Shown: one piece after another, positions 11,801-18,565 of the stretch
Position numbering within the stretch: position 1 is the stretch's first letter
Layout of the letters: each line of letters starts with the position of its first letter
Program-made: the position numbers and the translations under genes
NCBI GenBank assembly: GCA_013360285.1
Contig: JABWCM010000018.1
Span: 1-45,505 of the forward strand
Reading direction: 5' to 3'
DNA length: 45,505 nt
DNA from: Myxococcales bacterium
Lineage (GTDB): Bacteria; Myxococcota_A; UBA9042; JABWCM01
The notes under the pieces: generated by a model
The model's database searches: none
Told to the model about the DNA's origin: nothing
The model's input: the letters and a program-made list of their open reading frames with translations, nothing else

Positions 11801-12179
11801 CGGCCTGTTCTGCCCGGCAGCAGGGGTTTGTGTTGGTCCTTACACCATCCCAGAACCATTTTCGAATCTACAGTCTGGGCATATTATGAAACTCAATCCG
11901 GTGAAATTGACCGACTGGAATCCGGCGAGCGGTATCGGCTACGGACAGTTGATAATCGTCCACATCAGCGCACCAGACACGGCACTTACTGGTGCAACCC
12001 TCAGTAATGGAATTGTTTCCGGCGATCCTGTAATGCTAAAGGCTCATTTTAAACTAAAACAAGACATCCCTGCTAATGATCCTGTGCTGATCTATGCACC
12101 GCAGATCACAGCAACCGACAAGGACGCAACCGCTCTGGCAGTAACGGTCTTGGACCTGCTGATGCAAACCCACAAGTAA
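8859..12179 (+). CDS. Lipoprotein with 24 tandem four-cysteine units and a C-terminal cohesin-like domain
   Basis: This is a 1,106-residue predicted lipoprotein. The signal peptide ends in ISAG-C near residue 29 and is followed by an Asp/Thr/Gly-rich linker. Cys-rich segments and two MopE-type motifs (CNNLDDNCDG, CDGQDNNCDG) precede a very regular array from about residue 330 to 920. I count 24 units. Most are 24 residues long with spacing C-x5-C-x4-C-x5-C-x6 (CNDGNACT type). Five (units 4, 10, 13, 16 and 20) are 26-residue variants with C-x5-C-x5-C-x5-C-x7 (CNGTETC...CxPG type). The last ~180 residues have few Cys; the stretch AVGIQIAFEYDSKKVSLDFF resembles cohesin or related beta-sandwich domains. 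It is probably an outer-surface rod or spacer. The gene ends five bases from the convergent hydrolase gene. The function is not known. Confidence 0.88.
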   Translation: MGAKRLIAQQKSSISWLSILSALFVISAGCTSDEDSGGSVQDTGTPAKDVQDDVGTIDTNPSPDTGGTETDFTNPFNDVETDTEQDIFFGTPCQTNAECPSGWCVPSPVGKVCTKTCLDECPNGWTCAPISNTPPDVTYVCVSQIANLCRPCDSDGDCASLGVQNSYCLSYGDEGSFCGSPCSEATDCPKGTSCSEITLPNGKTATQCTPDDGICPCNQKAIDESAVTTCKATNEFGTCSGKRFCTDSGLSECGPGAAAEVCNNLDDNCDGITDNVEEVSCTQENEHGACSGVVTCANGVKGCTAPAASPEVCDGQDNNCDGQVDESFSCDDGNPCTDDVCNPKIGCSNNAIDCNDGNACTQDLCNPLSGCTNTPLNCNDNNACTTDSCEAALGCVFTTLVCNDGDPCNGVETCDKTLGCKPGSALVCNDSDVCTNDLCIAFSGCQNAALDCNDDNPCTLDECSSKTGCTHVSQVCDDNNPCTTDVCDPALGCKFTSINCNDNDGCTTDSCNPGQGCTNLPISCDDGDLCTTDTCNPLTGCKSVSISCSDGDACNGTEVCNSLTGCSPGVPPNCNDDLTCTTDFCDPQKGCVNQSKNCDDGNACTQDTCDDTGGCISVPLNCDDKNVCNGTETCDKAAGCIPGINIECNDGNPCTADSCDPIKGCVNTVISCDDGNACTVDKCTPGSGCGNTPLNCDDSNICTGTETCSPDTGCVPGASLNCNDGNACTVDSCDPKSGCKTAPIQCNDGNACTEDACDTGKGCTATVIDCNDGNACTTDTCSFQVGCQYTLVQCSDNNICNGEETCSQAAGCTSGTPLNCNDNNPCTIDSCNPLVGCTHAPNADPCNDNNPCTLNDTCAASICKGVPKNCGSDGDPCTLDECNPTNGSCYVAVPDGFACDDEEACTVPDTCIGGFCSGNLFPPCKDPTAQVVCILQGKKDAIVECDLNVVNNQPGVAPNAVGIQIAFEYDSKKVSLDFFSDGLFCPAAGVCVGPYTIPEPFSNLQSGHIMKLNPVKLTDWNPASGIGYGQLIIVHISAPDTALTGATLSNGIVSGDPVMLKAHFKLKQDIPANDPVLIYAPQITATDKDATALAVTVLDLLMQTHK

Positions 12180-12184
12180 TTATT

Positions 12185-13051
12185 TCAGGCTAGTTGAACG
12201 GTTTGCCCAAGGTTTAGAGTGCGGATATGCACGTTTTGGTCAAATGCGCACATATCCTCAACATATCGACCAAAATCGGTTCTCGGCAATAACTTGAGCG
12301 GAGCATCCAACCGACGAAAGAAATTGTCATAATGCATCGGAATCACAACGTGAGGCGTCAATCGTTTCATCACGCGACTAATATAACGTTCCGTCGCGTA
12401 ACGCCCGGAAATTCCCATGAGGAAATAATCGATGTTGCGTTCGGAAATCGCATCATCAATCAAATTAGCACTTCCAAGGTGATAAATGGTAACATTAGCA
12501 ACCTTGACTCTGATCCCAAATACATCTCCACACCGATACGAACTTCCTCTCATGGGTACGTCGCACGAACACGGAATATCACCGGCATAAGGTACCCTGT
12601 GCCCCAACGCAAATCTGCTATGTTCACTTGGGACCAGCTTAACTTCAAACGGTCCAACCGAAAACTCGGTTTCTCCCCGACAACTATGAATCTGCATTTC
12701 CGGAATCCCGCATGCCCGTAGCAGGTTTGCAGTAGACTGCGACCCCCAGACGGGAGCCCCGGTAAGTCGAGCGATCTGCGGTACATCCATCACATGATCA
12801 AAATGACTGTGTCCAACGACAATCCCATGAGCGACGGGTATTTCGGCTGCAATGAGTTCCACGTCGGGGGCAAGCGCCGAAAACAGAAATCGTCCAAGAC
12901 CAACCCGAGTAATATAGGGGTCCAACAGGAGAGTCCACCCACTGTGTTCCAGGCTAAATCCGGCGGTTCCGAGCCACCGCAGCCGAATGCCGCGGTCTGG
13001 AAGCAGATTTTTAGATGGCTCCCACAAAAAATCGTCGGGATGCATAGGCAT
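12185..13051 (-). CDS. Metallo-beta-lactamase-fold metal-dependent hydrolase
   Basis: This is a 288-residue MBL-fold protein related to the NAPE-PLD/UlaG/UPF0173 branch. It shows GTAGFSLE and LLLDPYI at the N-terminus, the zinc motif HSHFDH, a later PSEHSRFALG segment, a SANLID strand and a C-terminal PMHYDNFF. The fold gives a two-metal hydrolase; the substrate cannot be read from sequence. The frame extends upstream to a TTG at 13132, but that codon falls in the T-tract of the neighbour's terminator. I therefore chose the ATG at 13051, which has a weak AGG five to six bases upstream; an ATG two codons later is also possible. It has no signal peptide, so it is probably cytoplasmic. It is convergent with the lipoprotein gene on its other side. 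Confidence 0.85.
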   Translation of the reverse strand: MPMHPDDFLWEPSKNLLPDRGIRLRWLGTAGFSLEHSGWTLLLDPYITRVGLGRFLFSALAPDVELIAAEIPVAHGIVVGHSHFDHVMDVPQIARLTGAPVWGSQSTANLLRACGIPEMQIHSCRGETEFSVGPFEVKLVPSEHSRFALGHRVPYAGDIPCSCDVPMRGSSYRCGDVFGIRVKVANVTIYHLGSANLIDDAISERNIDYFLMGISGRYATERYISRVMKRLTPHVVIPMHYDNFFRRLDAPLKLLPRTDFGRYVEDMCAFDQNVHIRTLNLGQTVQLA

Positions 13052-13130
13052 TTTACCTGTAGAGAATACAAACGATGCTGAGTGTATACGTGTGATGTGA
13101 AGTGGGTGGGAAATACTTTCGCCTCTCCCC

Positions 13131-13165
13131 AAAAAAAACGGCCACGCTTGTGAAAAGCATGGCCG
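13131..13165 (-). terminator. Rho-independent terminator of the hibernation factor gene
   Basis: An 11-bp stem (arms 13139-13149 and 13155-13165, one C/A mismatch) with a five-base loop is followed on the minus strand by eight T residues (13138-13131). It lies about 50 bases past the stop at 13217. It separates the hibernation factor gene from the hydrolase gene. Confidence 0.85.
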
Positions 13166-13216
13166 CCAATAGAAATTCCCTTAAAGAACCCCTAGTAGGA
13201 TTCGACTTCGCCAAAC

Positions 13217-13600
13217 CTACACGAACCCACCATAAGTGCCGGCAGCATCAGCCTCTCCGTCATCCATCATGGGTTCAGACGTGGGTACAATCCCCCGATC
13301 CATTCTGCGTGCTTTGGGCTTTTTCACATGTCGATCTGATAATTTAAGAAGCTGTCGATCAAACTTAAAGATTGCGTGATCCAGTGCTTCCAACTTGCTG
13401 CGAGATTCGTGATGACCAAACAACTCACGGCCATTAACAGAGGTCATTACACGGGCGTTAAAAACACCCCGATTCTCCTCTAACGACACCCGCACCTGAA
13501 GTTCTCTTGGATACCTCTCTACGGCTTTTGTGAGTTTATGATCAATTCGCTCGCGAGCATAACGCCCAAGTTCTACGTCCTTGAGGACCAGGTCGATCAT
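13217..13600 (-). CDS. Ribosome hibernation-promoting factor, HPF/RaiA family
   Basis: This is a 127-residue protein of the sigma-54 modulation/S30AE family. Members bind the 30S decoding region in stationary phase or stress and block translation, promoting 100S or inactive 70S ribosomes. The N-terminal ~95 residues show the family pattern: a VELGRYARERIDHKL helix, the PRELQVRVSLEENRG strand, the ARVMTSVNGRELFGHHES strand pair, and a final helix with ALDHAIFKFDRQL. A basic patch KKPKARR and an acidic tail follow. The tail is too short for the dimerising C-terminal domain of long HPF, so this is a short or medium form. A textbook Shine-Dalgarno sequence fixes the ATG at 13600; the open frame upstream (to 13687) is not used. 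The gene is monocistronic and ends at a strong terminator. Confidence 0.9.
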   Translation of the reverse strand: MIDLVLKDVELGRYARERIDHKLTKAVERYPRELQVRVSLEENRGVFNARVMTSVNGRELFGHHESRSKLEALDHAIFKFDRQLLKLSDRHVKKPKARRMDRGIVPTSEPMMDDGEADAAGTYGGFV

Positions 13601-13608
13601 CTTACGTT

Positions 13609-13615
13609 CCTCCTT
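13609..13615 (-). promoter_or_regulatory. Ribosome binding site AAGGAGG of the HPF gene
   Basis: AAGGAGG on the minus strand lies eight bases before the ATG at 13600. It decides the start against a 29-codon in-frame extension. Confidence 0.85.
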
Positions 13616-13687
13616 ACCCTGAATGAAATCCGCGGGGTCCCGCCATTGCTTATGACTTTGACTCGCCCGACCGTGCTTACGTTCCAT

Positions 13688-14177
13688 GAAAGAAACGCCG
13701 GAGCCATTTGAAACAACCTTACATCACCCGTCCTGATTCCCAATTGTGCATCAACAGCGACATGATTTTGTCAAAGTCCTTAAATAACAAAATCTTACGG
13801 CTCGGCGACCGCCGAAAATTGGCCCGCAATTGCAGCCTTGACCGGGTAACGTACGAAGCTAATTGGCCCCTCACGATGTCCAATGGTACACGAACTTGCT
13901 GTGGGAACAAACGACATATGACGTGTCGCTCTAAAAAACGAACCGGGTAGCGACATTGCCGTAACCGAAACCGGATTGGTTGGCCAAATACCAACGTACT
14001 GTACCGAGTCTGCGCCTCGATGATGCGTTAGCCCGCATTTTTCCAACGGTCCGCAGTGAGAAAACCGTTACACCAACGAATACCGCGAGCGCAGCCAAAG
14101 CCGAGTGCAGACCGGGTTGTTGCCCATCGAGCACAGATGCCGGAGCACAACCACAATCCGCGAGCAGATCGACCCTG
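13688..14177. other. Non-coding gap upstream of the HPF gene
   Basis: Only scattered short open frames on both strands, without ribosome sites or protein-like composition. The HPF promoter should lie in the first ~150 bases, but no clear boxes stand out. The rest of the gap, up to nadB, is filled by repeats A1 and C1. Confidence 0.55.
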
Positions 14178-14327
14178 GGCGTGTGGTGTTCGGTGATGAT
14201 TTTCACGCTCTGGTCGCCTCGCCCATAAAAATCCCTGCGCCATACTCCCGATATAACTCAGGATTTTTCCGGACGAACCGGCTCAAATTCGGCTGGCCAA
14301 AAATTCCCCTAAAAGACACCAGCCACC
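14178..14327 (+). repeat. Family A palindromic element, copy A1
   Basis: The core matches the other A copies: a ...AAAAATCCCTGCGCCATA... block, a CCCGATAT block, a CTCAAATTCGGCTGG block and AAAATTCCCCTAAAA. The right end is ACACCAGCCACC followed by TAG. The left end (GTGTGGTGTTCGGTGATG) is diverged. It runs directly into element C1. Confidence 0.8.
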
Positions 14328-14510
14328 TAGCCCGAATTTCTCACAAACTTGAGGCTACGAGCGCCAATCCGCAAGCATCTTCGAGGATGGTAGACTTTTT
14401 TGTCCTCAACCTGGCGCCACGATGTCTCTGGGCAAAAAAACGCCCACCATTCCCGAATCTGCTGGCCTTTCGGCGCTCTCCCGACAAGCTCGTGAGAAAT
14501 CTCGGTTAAC
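14328..14510 (+). repeat. Family C palindromic element, copy C1
   Basis: The ends are inverted: TAGCCCGAATTTCTCACAAA on the left, and the reverse complement TTAACCGAGATTTCTCACGA on the right. The interior shares GAGGCTACGA, CTTCGAG and GCTCGTGAGAAATC blocks with C2. The right end covers the nadB stop codon. Confidence 0.8.
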
Positions 14511-16125
14511 TACGAACCCCGCGACGTAACACGGTTTCGCGACACCAATTCACGTCATCCGTCTCTGGATAATCCGCGTTGTAGTGAAGACCACGGGACT
14601 CCTGACGCGACAATGCGCTCTCGATGATTAGCGAGGCGACCGTCGCCAAATTCCGCAATTCAACGAGATCGCGAGTTAAGTAATATTTCCAATAATCCTC
14701 GCGAATTTCGGTCTGTACGAGTGCAATTCGACGCTGTGCACGCATCAATCTGCCGTTGCTTCGTACGATACCCACATAGTTCCACATAAAACGGCGGATT
14801 TCATCCCACGACTGACTGATCACAACCGCCTCGTCGGGATTCGAAGCAAACCCGGTCACCCACGGGGGCACGTCCGGATCCTCCGTGTCAAGTGGCTGGC
14901 CGAGCAGGTTCAAGCCCGCCGATAATGCACGCTGGGAAAATACTACGGCCTCCAATAGCGAGTTACTGGCCAAACGATTGGCCCCATGCAACCCCGTACA
15001 AGCGACTTCCCCACAAACGAACAATCCTGGGATTCCAGTCTCACCATACAAGTTGGTCAACACTCCGCCACATTGGTAGTGAGCGGCCGGAACTATAGGA
15101 ATTGGCATTGTTCGGATATCGATTCCAAACGACATACATCGCTGAAAAATGGTCGGAAATCTCTCTAAAATAAAATCTCCATCTTTATGAGTCATATCCA
15201 GAAATACACAGTCATCACCCGTTTGCTTTAATTCTCGGTCGATTGCTCGCGCTACAATATCCCGAGGAGCCAAATCCGCCATTGGGTGCACGCCTTGCAT
15301 AAATGGAGTGCCATCTCGACGTCGCAGTATCCCACCCTCTCCCCGCAGTGCTTCAGAAATTAAAAACGATTTCGCATTTGCGTGATACAAACACGTCGGA
15401 TGGAACTGAATAAACTCCATATTTGCAACCGCCGCTCCGGCGCGAAATGCCATAGCGACACCATCGCCGGTGGCAACATCAGGATTGGATGTATACAGAT
15501 AGACTTTTCCGGATCCGCCCGTGGCTAGTAGCGTCACACGAGCCATCCAGGTTTCGATTTGGCCGGTTTGTGTATTGAGCACGTACGCGCCGAGGCAACG
15601 ATCCCCCTTGCCGAACTCCGAACGCCGCAGCCGGTGTCGAGTAACGAGGTCAACTGCGACATGGTGTTCCACAACTTTGATATTGGGGTGTGACGACACC
15701 GCGGAGATCAAAGCGTGTTCAATTTCGGCACCGGTCATGTCTTTCGCATGCAAAATACGACGGTGAGAATGCCCGCCTTCCCGACCAAGGTCGTATTGAG
15801 GTGGCTGCTTCTGCGTGTCATGGGAAAAACGTACGCCCCAATCAATCAACCGCTTGATCGCTGCGGGCCCCTCACTCACGGTGACCTCAACGGCGTCTCT
15901 CCGGCACAACCCGGCACCGGCAACCAATGTGTCTCTGATGTGTGACTCGAATGAATCGCCGTCATCCCATACGCTGGCAATTCCGCCTTGCGCATAGTGA
16001 GTGTTCGATTCTTCACACGAACGTTTCGTCACAATGGCGACAGTGCCGTGTTCCGCGGCTTGCAGCGCATAACTCAATCCCGCCACTCCACTTCCAATCA
16101 CGAGAAAATCGGTCTGGTGTGCCAT
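14506..16125 (-). CDS. nadB: L-aspartate oxidase
   Basis: NadB is an FAD enzyme that oxidises L-aspartate to iminoaspartate, the first step of de novo NAD synthesis with NadA. The 539 residues fit the family. The N-terminal dinucleotide-binding motif is VIGSGVAGLSYALQAAE, followed by the family segments HYAQGGIA and EGGHSHRRILHAKD. The substrate loop region EFIQFHPT comes next, then GEVACTGLHGANRLASNSLLE, and the C-terminal helical domain ends in LHYNADYPE. The EGGHSHRR and HGANRLASNS signatures separate it from succinate dehydrogenase or fumarate reductase flavoproteins. nadA and nadC are not in this window. The ATG at 16125 has only a weak upstream AGG. The TAA stop lies inside the terminal repeat of element C1, so the end of the gene adjoins a mobile-like repeat, yet the C-terminus looks of normal length. 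Confidence 0.96.
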   Translation of the reverse strand: MAHQTDFLVIGSGVAGLSYALQAAEHGTVAIVTKRSCEESNTHYAQGGIASVWDDGDSFESHIRDTLVAGAGLCRRDAVEVTVSEGPAAIKRLIDWGVRFSHDTQKQPPQYDLGREGGHSHRRILHAKDMTGAEIEHALISAVSSHPNIKVVEHHVAVDLVTRHRLRRSEFGKGDRCLGAYVLNTQTGQIETWMARVTLLATGGSGKVYLYTSNPDVATGDGVAMAFRAGAAVANMEFIQFHPTCLYHANAKSFLISEALRGEGGILRRRDGTPFMQGVHPMADLAPRDIVARAIDRELKQTGDDCVFLDMTHKDGDFILERFPTIFQRCMSFGIDIRTMPIPIVPAAHYQCGGVLTNLYGETGIPGLFVCGEVACTGLHGANRLASNSLLEAVVFSQRALSAGLNLLGQPLDTEDPDVPPWVTGFASNPDEAVVISQSWDEIRRFMWNYVGIVRSNGRLMRAQRRIALVQTEIREDYWKYYLTRDLVELRNLATVASLIIESALSRQESRGLHYNADYPETDDVNWCRETVLRRGVRS

Positions 16126-16324
16126 AATAAGTTACCTATCCATACAATTATATTACTTAAAAACCCATTACGCGGTTCAGCGTCGCGAAAACCTTGACGT
16201 TGGTTCAATACCCATTCACTTTGACCTAAACGTAATGTACGAACATACTAAACCCACTCCGAGCGTAGTGTGAACCTAAGTAATTGCAATGACAAGCCAA
16301 ACAAGACCACGTGTGCCCACTTGT

Positions 16325-16352
16325 GACGGTGTTTAGATATTTAAACACCATC
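16325..16352. repeat. 28-bp palindrome resembling two fused family B ends
   Basis: Arms GACGGTGTTTA and TAAACACCATC flank GATATT. The left half GTGTTTAGATATTTAA is identical to the first bases of element B1, and the right half followed by TTAG resembles a family B right end. It may be a B element that has lost its interior, or a chance palindrome. Confidence 0.5.
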
Positions 16353-16390
16353 TTAGCTACATACCAATACTCGTTGATTGGACTCGGACT

Positions 16391-16475
16391 CTGCGCCAAT
16401 ATGACTCAAGATTTTTCGGACGATTCGGCTCAAATTCGGCCGGCTCAAAATTCCCCTAAAAAACACCACACATCT
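16391..16475 (+). repeat. Family A element, left-truncated copy A2
   Basis: It keeps the right half of family A: CTGCGCCA, ATGACTCA, TTTTTCGGACGATTCGGCTC, AAATTCGG, TTCCCCTAAAAAACACCACA. The left ~70 bases, including the left terminal repeat, are missing. Confidence 0.75.
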
Positions 16476-16908
16476 GGATCGCTGGGGCTTGCACTTTATC
16501 CCGACACAACGACGACGAAGCAGTATGTGACATACACTTGATAGTCCTCCCCAAAAAACACAACTCGGGAACAGAATGGCGCCACAATTGCTTTTTTGAG
16601 TGGTTCTTTTGGTCCGCGGAGTCGACGGTCGCCACCGAAAATCAACAGACAGCAAACTCGGGAGAAACGCTAGATGGGTGTAAGTCGAGTCAAAGAGCGA
16701 ACAACGCACGGTGGTCGGTGATTCACGTACCGCCGGCGACTCCCGTCCGCATACAAATTGCGGTTACATTCTGAAGAAAACAAATCCGAGGCTTTAGAAT
16801 TTGTGGTATGTGTCCGTGGAAAGAGGACTGTGGTAAAGTCACTTGCGGTCCATTAACGGAGCATAGAAATGGCCCAATCGTGCCAACTCACACGCCGATA
16901 CTCTGAAC

Positions 16909-17658
16909 ATGCTGGGAACAACAATTAAAACAAACCTGGTTGATATCAAACGGGGACTTACGGCCTCCGTTATCTTAGTGATTCTATCGTGGTGCTCCGC
17001 AGGGATGGCGGACGTTTTTTACTACTGCACCAACGCAAACGGCACAACATGGATGACCAATCAGAAAAAACCGGGCACAAAGTGTAGGGTAGCAATGGTA
17101 ACCGGCGGAGGAGCAACATCCCAACCAACAACGCCCTACCAAACCGCAGCACGGGCGGCGCCGAATAACCCCACCGTTTCCAAACCGCTAGAGCGACCAC
17201 TCACGCCAACCAAGCTGTTGCCGGAGGGTCGACGACCTGATTCCGACGTCCAGCAAGCGGTTGAAGCGGCGTCCCAAAAGTTTCAGATTCCGGAAGAGCT
17301 CATACATGCGGTTATCCAAGTTGAGTCTGGGTATGATCCCAATGCAGTAAGCCGCGCCGGCGCGATGGGGCTCATGCAACTCATGCCGGCAACGGCCACC
17401 GAATATGGCGTCGTCGATGTATATGACACCCGCCAGAATATCATGGGTGGAACCAAATATATCCGCTGGTTGGCGAACTATTTTAATGGCGACATCATCA
17501 AGACCTTGTCCGCCTATCACGCGGGACTCGTGGCTGTTAACGAAAAAAACGGAATTCCGTACTCCAACACGGAAGCATACGTAAAAAAGGTCCTGAGCCA
17601 CTATTATCGGCTGAAAGAGGAAGCGGCGGAACGCACTCAACCCGCCACAAAACCATAA
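16909..17658 (+). CDS. Exported lytic transglycosylase, SLT domain with DUF4124-like N-terminus
   Basis: Lytic transglycosylases cleave the MurNAc-GlcNAc bond of peptidoglycan in the periplasm with formation of the 1,6-anhydro product. This 249-residue protein has an N-terminal hydrophobic signal (about residues 17-34). A short DUF4124-like module (YYCTNANGTTWMTNQKK) follows, then a Pro/Thr-rich linker and the SLT domain (about 110-235). The catalytic Glu is E139 in VESGYDP, followed by the family motif GAMGLMQLMPATA. The usual AYNAGPGAV motif reads AYHAGLVAV here, a change at a normally conserved Asn and Pro. No good ribosome site precedes the ATG. pgsA follows 46 bases later on the same strand and is probably cotranscribed. 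I am sure of the family but not of a specific subtype. Confidence 0.92.
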   Translation: MLGTTIKTNLVDIKRGLTASVILVILSWCSAGMADVFYYCTNANGTTWMTNQKKPGTKCRVAMVTGGGATSQPTTPYQTAARAAPNNPTVSKPLERPLTPTKLLPEGRRPDSDVQQAVEAASQKFQIPEELIHAVIQVESGYDPNAVSRAGAMGLMQLMPATATEYGVVDVYDTRQNIMGGTKYIRWLANYFNGDIIKTLSAYHAGLVAVNEKNGIPYSNTEAYVKKVLSHYYRLKEEAAERTQPATKP

Positions 17659-17704
17659 GGATAGCGCTGATCACCCGGAACACGCCGGGTCGGTAAATAA
17701 CGCC

Positions 17705-18460
17705 ATGTCGTTGTCCACAAAACGTAAAGAATATGTTCCCCCGCGTAATCTCCGTGAGGAGATATGGAACCTTCCAAACGTCCTTACGCTTATGCGGGTG
17801 CTGGTCATACCAATCGTCGTTTGGTTGATGTTGGTCGACACGAGGCAATCAGCACTTGCAGCGACATTGCTATTCAGCGCGGCAGCGATTACTGACTTTC
17901 TGGACGGCTATATTGCTCGAAAACGTGGACTGGTTAGCCTCTGGGGGCAATTTCTCGACCCGCTAGCCGATAAACTAATCGTAATGGCATCATCGATAAC
18001 CCTAGTGGCACTAGCTAAATTACCAGTTTGGCTCGTCGTGATCCTGCTCGCACGCGAGATAGCCATTACAAGCCTGCGAGGTTTTGCACAGGGTGAAGGA
18101 CTCACGATTCACGTGGTACAAACTGGAAAATGGAAAACCGCACTTCAACTTGCCGGTCTAGTCACGTTGCTTATCGGATATCCATACGAAATCGACTACC
18201 TATTTTGGAGAGGAATGGTCGACTTTGTGGCTGTCGGCCAGATACTGCTCGGAATTAGTATCCTTTTCTCGGTATTATCGGCTGCTGATTACCTTGGGTC
18301 GTTTTTTAAGGCGATTGTTGAGAAACAACAATACGAGCCGGCACCGACTCGGGAACGAAAACGTTTACGGCTAGTTATTCCGCGGCCCAAAAAAATGCCG
18401 TCCATTCGCCGTAAACGAGGACCTGCAACACGCCAACCGGATGGCTCTCCGGCTGGTTGA
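17705..18460 (+). CDS. pgsA: CDP-diacylglycerol--glycerol-3-phosphate 3-phosphatidyltransferase
   Basis: PgsA is an inner-membrane enzyme that makes phosphatidylglycerol-phosphate from CDP-diacylglycerol and glycerol-3-phosphate, the committed step to phosphatidylglycerol and cardiolipin. The full CDP-alcohol phosphotransferase signature is present near residues 65-90: DG-x2-AR-x8-G-x3-D-x3-D, beginning DGYIAR and ending DPLAD. The N-terminus WNLPNVLTLMRVLVIP is typical of PgsA. There are about five hydrophobic membrane spans. The 251 residues exceed E. coli PgsA (182) by a cytoplasmic tail of about 50 residues, very rich in Arg, Lys and Pro (about 205-251), of unknown role. It follows the transglycosylase gene closely and is followed by a lipoprotein gene. 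Phosphatidylserine or cardiolipin synthases of the same superfamily are less likely given the N-terminal match. Confidence 0.93.
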   Translation: MSLSTKRKEYVPPRNLREEIWNLPNVLTLMRVLVIPIVVWLMLVDTRQSALAATLLFSAAAITDFLDGYIARKRGLVSLWGQFLDPLADKLIVMASSITLVALAKLPVWLVVILLAREIAITSLRGFAQGEGLTIHVVQTGKWKTALQLAGLVTLLIGYPYEIDYLFWRGMVDFVAVGQILLGISILFSVLSAADYLGSFFKAIVEKQQYEPAPTRERKRLRLVIPRPKKMPSIRRKRGPATRQPDGSPAG

Positions 18461-18487
18461 CGCACAGCCTCGGCGCCACTACAGGTC

Positions 18488-18520
18488 CTCGTAGCCTCAA
18501 GCTTGTGAGAAACCCAGGTC
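18488..18520 (-). repeat. Solo terminal repeat of family C
   Basis: TCGTAGCCTCAAGCTTGTGA followed by GAAACCCAGG is close to the reverse complement of the left end of C1. No partner end is found nearby, so this is a decayed remnant just after pgsA. Confidence 0.6.
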
Positions 18521-18565
18521 GATAACTTCGGAAACCACACGCAACAGAGAAGAAACAGTGTCCAT

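Larger units (their letters stand above)
16126..16908. other. Divergent gap between nadB and the transglycosylase gene
   Basis: It holds two repeat remnants (listed separately at 16325 and 16391) and otherwise no coding sequence that I accept. It must contain the divergent promoters of nadB and the transglycosylase gene. I could not define boxes with confidence. Confidence 0.55.

Noticed and set aside
13052-13132. Longer start (TTG at 13132) for the metallo-beta-lactamase-fold gene
   Set aside because: The codon sits in the T-tract of the upstream terminator, so the transcript cannot plausibly begin with it in the usual way.
14105-14509. 134-codon open frame between the HPF gene and nadB
   Set aside because: It lies almost entirely within repeats A1 and C1 and has no ribosome site or protein-like composition.
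17670-17690. ACCCGG/CCGGGT hairpin between the transglycosylase gene and pgsA
   Set aside because: The six-base stem is not followed by a T-run, so I do not call a terminator; it may be chance or an mRNA processing site.
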